Shown here in pieces: positions 48,553 to 55,582 of a stretch of DNA of 59,283 bases. The stretch lies in contig JAMASS010000032.1 of assembly GCA_024761205.1 (NCBI GenBank), forward strand, positions 1 to 59,283, in the 5' to 3' direction. A program made the position numbers and the translations under genes. Below the pieces are notes generated by a model. The model did not search any database. It was not told the DNA's origin and saw only the letters and a list, made by a program, of their open reading frames with translations. Every line of letters begins with the position of its first letter. The first letter of the stretch is position 1. The stretch comes from Limisphaerales bacterium (GTDB lineage Bacteria; Verrucomicrobiota; Verrucomicrobiia; Limisphaerales; AAA164-E04).

Positions 48553-48831
48553 TTATTCGCAATCCTCTTCAAGTGTCAACGGTTTCAAAGAAAACTCACC
48601 CTCTAGCGATTCCTCCAGCGACTTAATCTTCACCTCAGCTTCAGAAAGCTTGTCCAAGCAGACCTTGCGCAAACGCATTCCCTCTTCGTAATGACTGATG
48701 AGCTTCTCCAAGGCCAGATCGTCTCCATCCATCTCCTCAACGATCGTCTCCAATCGTTTTAAAGCCTCCTCGTATGACAACCGAGACAAGGCGTCCTGAG
48801 GGGCGTCGTCACTCTTCGATTTCTTCAGCAC
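48553..48831 (-). CDS. xseB: Exodeoxyribonuclease VII small subunit
   Basis: XseB is the small helical subunit of exonuclease VII, which cuts single-stranded DNA from either end with XseA. It has 92 residues, typical length. The core LSYEEALKRLETIVEEMDGD and LALEKLISHYEEGMRLRKVC (about 18-58) is the family pattern. xseA is not in the window. Upstream (48840-48870) the sequence has two copies of AACCCTAGT and a CCCTAG-T-CTAGGG palindrome that might be regulatory. It starts the minus-strand series xseB-dxs-icd. Confidence 0.93.
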   Translation of the reverse strand: MLKKSKSDDAPQDALSRLSYEEALKRLETIVEEMDGDDLALEKLISHYEEGMRLRKVCLDKLSEAEVKIKSLEESLEGEFSLKPLTLEEDCE

Positions 48832-49008
48832 CGAACCAACCCTAGTGCAAAAACAAACCCTAGTCTAGGGACGATTGACCCGCGGTAGCGTCACAGGCGC
48901 GACTCTGCCGACTGTCGGATCGGCGGCCTCAGCCAATTCAACCGCCTGTCCGCCAGCAACATTCATTGCGTGAAGACAGCCCACCCCCCCACCTTGCCCC
49001 AACCCTCT

Positions 49009-49772
49009 CTACAAACACTGAGCCATCAACAACCGCGGCAGGAACAATACAACCTCTGGAAAGATGATGACCAAAACTAACAATCCCAGCATGGGCAGCA
49101 GAATAATCCCCACATCCTTGACCGCCCGCATCACTCGAATCTCGCCCAAAGCGCAGGAGATCAAGAGGCACAGGCCACACGCCAGGGTTACCAATTCAAA
49201 TGCCAACGCGATCACGCCAATCATGGCAAAATGAATTGGGATACATCCCAGCATCTTCCGCCAAGGGCAACAGCACGGTTCCGAGAGTGATAAGCACCGG
49301 AATAGCGTCGATGAACATTCCCATGACCGACGAACAAACCATAACGGTAACAGCAAAACTCGAATCGTAACCCTCTCTCTTCATTGACAGGATCAGCAAT
49401 GAACCAATACCCGCGGGCATTGGCAGTGGGACGATCCCGAAATACCGGCAAAGAGCATACTGACGGCAACATTGACATGACCGAGGACTCCCGGCAAATT
49501 GCCCCCCCGAAGCTCGGACCAGGTGGACCAATCGCTCCGTGATTCCGGCAGCGTTCATCAAGTTCGCCGCCAAAAGGAAAATGGAACGGTCAAAAGAATA
49601 AAGACAGTGTGAGACTTCCACACCTCATGGATGAGCAACATCGGAGTGAGACATTCGTCGACAAAAAAACTTGGATGCACGCCAAACCCAAGACAAAAGC
49701 AACCGGCACTTGAAGAAAGACGATTACTCCAAAAGAGCCAAAGAGCACCAAAACCATCCCTGTCGGACTCAC
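49009..49772 (-). pseudogene. TRAP transporter large permease (DctM-like), broken
   Basis: Three frame-shifted pieces carry a DctM-type permease. GMVLVLFGSFGVIVFLQVPV (from about 49760) is the N-terminus. AANLMNAAGITERLVHLVRA and LLILSMKREGYDSSFAVTVM, then GMFIDAIPVLITLGTVLLPL, are the middle. VIALAFELVTLACGLCLLIS and VKDVGIILLPMLGLLVLVII end it. Family members have about 425 residues and 11-12 helices. Stops and frameshifts prevent a product. TRAP systems import organic acids such as sialic acid or dicarboxylates. No DctP binding protein lies in the window. Confidence 0.8.
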
Positions 49773-50215
49773 GAATCGTTCCCTTCCTCCTTACCGAGCA
49801 TCCCCCTGAAATCCTCGACGAGCCTCTCCGCCAAGACGGGCGTCCAACTCAGACCGGTGACCGGAAATGAAATGTAGCTGCTCGCCAAATTGATCCTGCT
49901 CATTTCTGCTTTCTGAGCCAAGCCGAATCTCGCAAACTCAATCCCAAACCAGCTAAAAACCAAAGCCATCAACGCCATGGCCACATGGACAATGAATGCA
50001 CTGCAACCATGCCTGACCGCGCCTATTATCACCCAGCAATACCGTTAAAGTGACGCCAAAATGTGCGCCGTTTCGTACTGTAACAATCGATCCCACCACG
50101 ATCATCCAGACGAAATAAAACCCGCGGCCTCCTCCCTCCAAATATACCATTTGCCGAAAAATCATTTTCGGAAAGCGCAGATGGAGATGGAATCCAGTGG
50201 ACTCAAGCCGCCGCC
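49769..50215 (-). pseudogene. TRAP transporter small permease (DctQ-like), broken
   Basis: Pieces in different frames: RGFYFVWMIVVGSIVTVRNG (about 50130-50070) matches the middle of DctQ proteins, then, after a frame change near 50035, SAFIVHVAMALMALVFSWFG and SSYISFPVTGLSWTPVLAER (about 50000-49840). It precedes the dctM remnant with a 4-base overlap (49769-49772), the normal order, so the two genes died as one unit. Confidence 0.75.
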
Positions 50216-50306
50216 CATTCCTCAGCGGCAGCGTTTTCGGCCTTAGGTTGAATTTTGAAGCGCCGCCACAGGTAACTCAAAGCAGAAAATAGAACCTAAC
50301 ACAGCT

Positions 50307-50324
50307 TAAGTTTCCGGAAACTTA
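50307..50324. repeat. 18-base perfect palindrome
   Basis: TAAGTTTCCGGAAACTTA is perfectly self-complementary, without a loop. Both arms read outward as GGAAACTTA-x-CTG, resembling the GGAAAC ends of the 22.99 kb element, joined head to head. It lies in the gap between the dead TRAP genes and the 703-residue gene. It could be a protein-binding site or a relic of transposon ends. Confidence 0.5.
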
Positions 50325-50537
50325 TCTGAGCAGATGGTCCGACTCAGGGAATCAAACCCGTGTAGCGCGAAACAATTTGCAGGAAGCCTTGATAGAATTC
50401 TATGGATTTCTTACCCGGTCCTCCAGCCACGAGAGATTCTCAGGGGACTTGAGAAGGGGATACAAACTTACGCCCCGGTCCGGTGACAAACGTGGCCCCG
50501 AGGATAATAACGCCGCCGTCAGGAGATGCAGACCATA

Positions 50538-50555
50538 GCGGTGAAACATCACCGC
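50538..50555 (-). other. Hairpin after the 703-residue gene
   Basis: GCGGTGA and TCACCGC form a perfect 7-bp stem with a 4-base loop, 28 bases past the stop codon at 50583. There is no T-run, so any terminator role would be factor-dependent. Confidence 0.4.
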
Positions 50556-50582
50556 TCTCTCCTTGAATTGCCACCCGGCTAT

Positions 50583-52694
50583 TCACCTATCGACGCCAAC
50601 CCTAAGAGCATCACCCTCGGCGTCAAACTGCTTCGATAAATTTGCCAATCCTGTCATGAACTCGCCTTCGAGCCGATTAGAAAATCCGCGACATTCCCGG
50701 TGACGCAGCTGATGGTGCAAACGGCGGAAATTACGACGCTGCTTGCCGGTGACTTTTTGCTCGGACGCGATTCGCACCAAGACTTCCTTTGTCCAGGCAA
50801 GGGTTTCCTGGTGCAGTACCTTCAAATCTCGATCGGCTTCAAGCAGATCTGCCGCCATCTTCGACATTCCGGTGAGTTTCGGCTTCGCGGGCTCCTCAGC
50901 CGCAGATTCGACTTCTTTCGCGACAACTTTCTTCGCCGGTTTCTCACTGGGCTTCGGCCGTTCTTTGCGGACCTTGGGGGCGATCTTGGTCTCCAGCACG
51001 TAGAGAGCCACATTCTTTCCATAGCTAATCCGATGATACAAGGGAAGCTCCTTCACCACATTGTCCCCCACAAACAGCAAGGCAGATGGCAAGTCTCCAG
51101 CAGCAGCGACGAACAGAACGGGATCGGTTTCATTCGGCAAATTCAGATCCTTACACTGCGCCACTTCAATATCCGCCATAGTATAAGAGATCACCCGGCG
51201 ACTCGGGCTTTCATCGGAATCGGCAGGCGCGTAATTAAAAGACAGGGTCAGCGTTCCGGCAGCCTCGTCCGACGACTCGATCTCAATGGACTCGGGTGAG
51301 ACACCCAAGGCGGCAATTTCCCAGACCAGATAGACATAAGCACTGGCGGCAGCGGCAGCAAGAGGCGGTTCGTAAAAGTTCCGCTCAACCTTCGCCAAGC
51401 GATATTCCATGCGCAAATCCGACAGACTTTCGCTCCAGGGATCCACATCCATGCCGGGTAGGAGAATCCCCGTCACCGACAACTCAGTGCACTGCCCGAT
51501 CAGAAATGCCTCCAAAACTCGTGGGATTGAGTACCACCCAAAATAATGCTGCCCCCGTCCACCGAGGAGGCCCAATTCGCTCAGGTAACTCCGAACCTGA
51601 CGATAGGACGACATCAACTGCCGCGAGGCTGAGCAGTGTCTGACCGGCTCCATGTCCGTCTCGTCCTCCTTGATTTGGAATTCCTGGCTAAAATGAAGAT
51701 TCGTATAGGCGTCGAACCGAGATAACTCTCGTGATCGCAAAGTGATCTCACCCGAAACCTGGGCGAGCAAACCAAGAAACTTCTGATCGTCCTGGCCAGC
51801 GGCCGAATCTCCCCCCGCAAGCGTCACGAACTCACCAGCCGGAAGGTGGTGCAGCTCAGGGAAAGACTTCGGAGAGTGGTCACCGAGAATCTTCTCCAAA
51901 GAAATCCCGGATTTCGCCTCATCAAGAGATGCCAAATACTTATTGAAAATTTTGGCTGATTTCGCGGCACCAAGCCGCTCCACCGATTCCAGACGATGAA
52001 GGACCGAACCACAGTAAGCCTGGAGCACGGTGTGCTCCTGCCCAACTTGACCCAAGTCATCGCCTTCCTCAAAGGCGCGAAATACCGCCCGAGCTGCGAT
52101 CTCAAACGGTTTCGATTCTCGAGCCAACCGACGAACATCGTCCTTAAATACTGAAGTGACATGCGACAAGACGTATAGAGCCAACTCTTCGACCGCTTTG
52201 CCGTCATCTTTAGTCGGCTCTCCTCCCAACTTTTCGTTGAGCGATTTCAAATGATCGGAGAAATCTTCACCAAACTGTTTAGTCCCTGAGCCGCCCTCAT
52301 TCGCGCCCGACGCAGCATATGAGGCAGCGGTCTCTCCATAACCCTGATTGAATCGCAGCACTTCACCTCGGGATTTAAAGAAACACTTGTTGAGGATTCC
52401 CGAGGGAAAGAGTTGTTGATTTTCCTTCTTCGACTTCAGCGACGCGCCGCGGACAAGAAGGCTCTGGGCAAACTTGAGATCATTCCCCAGCAGTTGTCGA
52501 CACAAGCTAATCAACTGGGAGCCAATCGTCCTACCCTCCTCATGCTCGACCACCCCGTATCGCGAGTCCACACGGTTCTGGACAAGTAATCCGGTTTTCC
52601 ATAACTGCCGAAGGCAGATGTCCGGTCTCGTCGTCTCATTGCCGCCTGCTGCGTCTAGCTGCTTCTCTGCGGTTTGGCGTTCTACTGGTTCCAC
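50583..52694 (-). CDS. Unrecognised large protein, 703 residues
   Basis: The frame starts with GTG at 52694 and is open for 703 codons. I do not recognise a family. No signal peptide or membrane helix is clear. Residues 90-330 are helical, with many charged residues and EDFSDHLKSLNEKLGGEPTK. A middle stretch has GGRGQHYFGWYSIPRVLEAF (about 376-395). A linker of Lys, Pro and Glu (about 575-615) leads to a basic C-terminal domain (about 640-680, RNFRRLHHQLRHRECRGFSN). The layout suggests a cytoplasmic scaffold or nucleic-acid-binding protein (inference). It is flanked by a decayed transporter and the nagA-like gene and has a hairpin downstream. A TTGACA box lies 28 bases upstream of the start, with no good -10. 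Confidence 0.6.
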   Translation of the reverse strand: MEPVERQTAEKQLDAAGGNETTRPDICLRQLWKTGLLVQNRVDSRYGVVEHEEGRTIGSQLISLCRQLLGNDLKFAQSLLVRGASLKSKKENQQLFPSGILNKCFFKSRGEVLRFNQGYGETAASYAASGANEGGSGTKQFGEDFSDHLKSLNEKLGGEPTKDDGKAVEELALYVLSHVTSVFKDDVRRLARESKPFEIAARAVFRAFEEGDDLGQVGQEHTVLQAYCGSVLHRLESVERLGAAKSAKIFNKYLASLDEAKSGISLEKILGDHSPKSFPELHHLPAGEFVTLAGGDSAAGQDDQKFLGLLAQVSGEITLRSRELSRFDAYTNLHFSQEFQIKEDETDMEPVRHCSASRQLMSSYRQVRSYLSELGLLGGRGQHYFGWYSIPRVLEAFLIGQCTELSVTGILLPGMDVDPWSESLSDLRMEYRLAKVERNFYEPPLAAAAASAYVYLVWEIAALGVSPESIEIESSDEAAGTLTLSFNYAPADSDESPSRRVISYTMADIEVAQCKDLNLPNETDPVLFVAAAGDLPSALLFVGDNVVKELPLYHRISYGKNVALYVLETKIAPKVRKERPKPSEKPAKKVVAKEVESAAEEPAKPKLTGMSKMAADLLEADRDLKVLHQETLAWTKEVLVRIASEQKVTGKQRRNFRRLHHQLRHRECRGFSNRLEGEFMTGLANLSKQFDAEGDALRVGVDR

Positions 52695-53170
52695 AAACGA
52701 AAACGTGTCTTATTGATTCCCTGTCAAATTGGTTGCTAAAAAGAACCCAACGCCAAGCGAATCCCATGAAGCCACAAAGAACTCACATCCTGAAACACTC
52801 TGTTGCTCACGGGACAGCCCCTCTTGGGACCTTACTCCTTTACTTCGAAAACACCTGCCGAACACAAAACGAACTCCGTAAGAGCGCTTGCCGCTACTTA
52901 TCAACAGGATGCCGTCTATCTCTGACGGCCTCAGCGCCGAAATATCTACTCACTAAATTCCAATCCAAAAACATCCATTCGAACTGAAGTAATCCCCCCC
53001 TTCAGAATCGTCCCGCAAAATTAAGCGTACCATAGTTGTTCATACTGACACAGGAATTCAAGATTATTCCTCTGCCCAATTTCCCTTTTTTGTTCCCTGG
53101 TCCGCCTTGGTCGCCACCTCAAATGCCGAGGTCGGACCACTCGCAAGAACAACTGATGATCTGTCTGCGG
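52695..53170. other. Intergenic region, no gene seen
   Basis: One plus-strand frame (about 52733-52987) has no motif and no ribosome site. The region sits between the start of the 703-residue gene and the 3' end of nagA, so it probably holds a promoter and a terminator, but I can support only a TTGACA box at 52722-52727 (minus) with a poor -10. Confidence 0.35.
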
Positions 53171-54337
53171 TCAGAGACGCGAATACTGAAGCGTCACTTC
53201 CTTGACCTCATTCCGTGGCCCTGAACGGACCAAACAGAATCGCGCCGGAACGCCGACGGTGAGGTTCAAATCCATCCCCACATGCCTTGCGGGGACCTCG
53301 GAAAACCTAGACCATGCCTGCTGCCAATCCTCGCCCAACATCCGTGCCGCACGCAACACCCCCTCAAGCGGACAAAGCGCCGAACCCGAGAAATTGCTTC
53401 GTCCCGGCTGCCTCACCACCTGATCCCCACCTACCTCTAACCAATGCGGCCAAAATCCATGCCGCCCAGGTGGCGCACCTGCAGCAGAGATGGCATCTGT
53501 GGTGTAATAAACCTGATGGCGTCCTGCCAACGCACGGTGCATTCCCCGAAACACCGGAGCCGGCAGATGAATCGAGTCCGGAATCAAACCCACATACAAA
53601 CCCTTACAATCGACCACCGTCCAAAACCAATTGTTATGACGGTCCCACATCTGAGGACACCCATTCCCCAAATGTGTGATACCGGTCGCACCCGCCCCAA
53701 TCGCCTCCGCCACGGTGGGAGGACCGGCAGCACTGTGTCCCAGACTAAACCGGATGCCGCGACAACAGCCTTCGCAGATCGTTTCGATTGCCCCACGTCG
53801 CTCCGGCGCCACCGTCATTAGCAGGGGCTCCATTCCCACGATCGCTTGCACGGCATCCAAATGACCGGAATGGGGATCAATCATGAATTCTCCCGAATGC
53901 GCCCCTCGATATCCCTCCTCACTGGAGAGAAACGGCCCCTCGAGGTGCCATCCCAAAATAAACTCCCGCAATGCCGCATTCTCAGCTCGGAGAGCAACCA
54001 ACTGCTTCAGTTTTCCTAACAAAGAAGTCCAATCATCCGTTACCAAAGTCACCAAACAGCCACCACACGCGCTCGATTTGAGACCCGCAACCGCTTTTTC
54101 CATTTCCGCCTCGGTCACGGATGGATCTTGGAAGTCCACCCCCGCAAACCCATTGACCTGAATATCAATCAGCGGAGGAAGCAACCATAAACCGTCCGGA
54201 GCACCGACAACACCAGCCTCCCTCGACGAAATCACCCCCTTAGACCAGACGATCCGAACCAGCTCATTCGTCCGCCAATCTCGAGCGATCACTTCACCAT
54301 CACTGGAATCTCGCAGTGATATTTTTATCCCGTCCAT
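53171..54337 (-). CDS. nagA: N-acetylglucosamine-6-phosphate deacetylase-like
   Basis: NagA removes acetate from GlcNAc-6-phosphate in amino-sugar use and cell-wall recycling. The 388-residue start at 54337 is chosen because AAAGGTG lies 9 bases before it; an upstream ATG at 54403 adds 22 residues. Family motifs: LLPPLIDIQVNGFAGVDF (about 52-69), GWHLEGPFLSSEEGYRGAHS (about 128-147), SLGHSAAGPPTVAEAIGAGA (about 199-218), THLGNGCPQ (the usual THLFNAM, changed) and TTDAISAAG (about 278-286). The variations at metal and substrate loops mean another sugar phosphate could be the true substrate. It diverges from rpsT. Confidence 0.75.
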   Translation of the reverse strand: MDGIKISLRDSSDGEVIARDWRTNELVRIVWSKGVISSREAGVVGAPDGLWLLPPLIDIQVNGFAGVDFQDPSVTEAEMEKAVAGLKSSACGGCLVTLVTDDWTSLLGKLKQLVALRAENAALREFILGWHLEGPFLSSEEGYRGAHSGEFMIDPHSGHLDAVQAIVGMEPLLMTVAPERRGAIETICEGCCRGIRFSLGHSAAGPPTVAEAIGAGATGITHLGNGCPQMWDRHNNWFWTVVDCKGLYVGLIPDSIHLPAPVFRGMHRALAGRHQVYYTTDAISAAGAPPGRHGFWPHWLEVGGDQVVRQPGRSNFSGSALCPLEGVLRAARMLGEDWQQAWSRFSEVPARHVGMDLNLTVGVPARFCLVRSGPRNEVKEVTLQYSRL

Positions 54338-54407
54338 TAACTTTTGCACCTTTCCGAAATCAACGACCGACACTTCGTCAAGGCGATAAATTTCCACAAA
54401 CAACCCA

Positions 54408-54435
54408 TTGACAAAGCGATAGTTTGCGATAGCGT
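54408..54435 (+). promoter_or_regulatory. Promoter of rpsT, TTGACA-N16-TAGCGT
   Basis: TTGACA (54408-54413) is followed by a 16-base spacer and TAGCGT (54430-54435), about 41 bases before the rpsT ATG. The same -10 hexamer occurs at secA and at the ceramidase-like locus. GCGATAG is repeated within the spacer. Confidence 0.55.
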
Positions 54436-54476
54436 CCCCTCATTTGGTTTGTTAAGACATTCTCGAAATTTGGTCT

Positions 54477-54740
54477 ATGCCTAACATTAAGTCAGCTGAA
54501 AAACGAGTCCGGAGCACTGCTCGCAAATTCGAGTTTAACCGAGCTGCGAAATCACGAGCTAGCACTTTGGAACGGCAGTTCAACAGACTAGTTAGAGAAG
54601 GCAAAAAAGAGGAGGCTGGCGCGCTCCTGCCTCGAGTGACAGCCGCTTATGACAAAGCCGCCAAGAGAGGCGCCTGCCACCGAAATAAGGCGGATCACAA
54701 AAAATCCCGCCTCACGCGAGCCTATAACAGCATCAGCTGA
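54477..54740 (+). CDS. rpsT: 30S ribosomal protein S20
   Basis: This is an 87-residue, Lys/Arg-rich protein that binds 16S rRNA early in small-subunit assembly. MPNIKSAEKRVRSTARKFEF and NRAAKSR (1-27) and the C-terminal KRGACHRNKADHKKSRLTRA (about 62-81) follow the family pattern, where G-x-x-H-x-N-x-A-x-x-x-K-S-R-L is typical. Length is normal. No Shine-Dalgarno is seen directly upstream of the ATG. It converges with the zinc-ribbon gene at 54910. Confidence 0.96.
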   Translation: MPNIKSAEKRVRSTARKFEFNRAAKSRASTLERQFNRLVREGKKEEAGALLPRVTAAYDKAAKRGACHRNKADHKKSRLTRAYNSIS

Positions 54741-54909
54741 GTCCAGAGGCCACCTAATCCATCCTGCCAACGGCGCAGGAAAAGCACCTAGTTTCTAGTC
54801 TAACCATCCATCAGCGGGGCGACCGCACCGTCCAGTAGTAAGTGAGGCAAAATCCAACCTCGCCCAATCTTCCGCTTTCCCGGCCCGTTGCCGTCCGCCT
54901 CCCATTGCC

Positions 54910-55380
54910 TCACCCCTTGAAGACAATAAGGACCCCGTAGTCAGAAACCTGGGCCTTGGTCGCCATGTCCTCGTGGGTGTAGTTGACCGTGTTGATACTG
55001 ATAATGTGCTTCTCCCCGACCTTCTGCAGAAACTCCGTCACCTTTTGATCGAATAGGTCCTTCCCAACCTCTACACACTCGGACCGACGGATCGTCTTGA
55101 TTCGGATCTGCCGTTCACCGTCTTTGGCGACTTCCAAAGACGGCAGGGCGCCTTTGATTAGGGGCTCAACCGGGCCGTCCGATTGGGGCACCGTAAAGTG
55201 ATGTTCTTCCTTGGCAGCCGCCGAGGAATTGATGGGAGCTTGCGTGTACACATTGGCTGCATCCGCCTGCGGAATGATGAGGACAGTCTTACAAGCGGGG
55301 CACTCAATTTCCGAACCCGCTCCCCCCGCATCGACGATGAGTTCCTGCAGGCATTTCGTACAGCTAAAGATGATGTCCAT
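54910..55380 (-). CDS. Zinc-ribbon protein of unknown role
   Basis: This is a 156-residue protein. It begins MDIIFSCTKCLQELIVDAGG with a CxxC and a second CxxC (IECPACKTVLIIP, about 26-38), a zinc ribbon that in PVC-group bacteria often opens proteins of unknown role. A linker (about 45-90) leads to a domain with KDGERQIRIKTIRRSEC (about 86-102) and KVTEFLQKVGEKHIISINTV (about 113-132). The end NYTHEDMATKAQVSDYGVLI suggests a small alpha-beta domain. No membrane helix is seen, so it is cytoplasmic. It converges with rpsT and diverges from the M16 protease gene. Confidence 0.7.
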   Translation of the reverse strand: MDIIFSCTKCLQELIVDAGGAGSEIECPACKTVLIIPQADAANVYTQAPINSSAAAKEEHHFTVPQSDGPVEPLIKGALPSLEVAKDGERQIRIKTIRRSECVEVGKDLFDQKVTEFLQKVGEKHIISINTVNYTHEDMATKAQVSDYGVLIVFKG

Positions 55381-55531
55381 TTCGATCTTCTAGATCAAGA
55401 TTCCGATAGCATAGCTGAAATTTAAGGCTACTCATCGCCAATTTCCAGGAATTTTTCCCCACCCTTAAGGTGCCCCAATCTCATGCTGCCTTGCGGTGAG
55501 GAGCACCCAGATTCCAGCCATCACAAATGCC

Positions 55532-55559
55532 TTGCTTCATTCCCACCCCGACATATAAC
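55532..55559 (+). promoter_or_regulatory. Promoter of the M16 protease, TTGCTT-N16-TATAAC
   Basis: TTGCTT (55532-55537) and TATAAC (55554-55559) are 16 bases apart. The start codon at 55583 lies 23 bases further on, with GGAGAA as ribosome site about 10 bases before it. Confidence 0.5.
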
Positions 55560-55582
55560 CATGCCTGGAGAATCATAGAATT

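Noticed and set aside
50335-50361. tRNA-like 3' end on the minus strand (GGGTTTGATTCCC followed by TCGGACCA)
   Set aside because: The T-stem has only three pairs, the loop lacks the usual C, and no matching acceptor 5' strand lies 70-75 bases away. Not a tRNA gene; at most a fragment.
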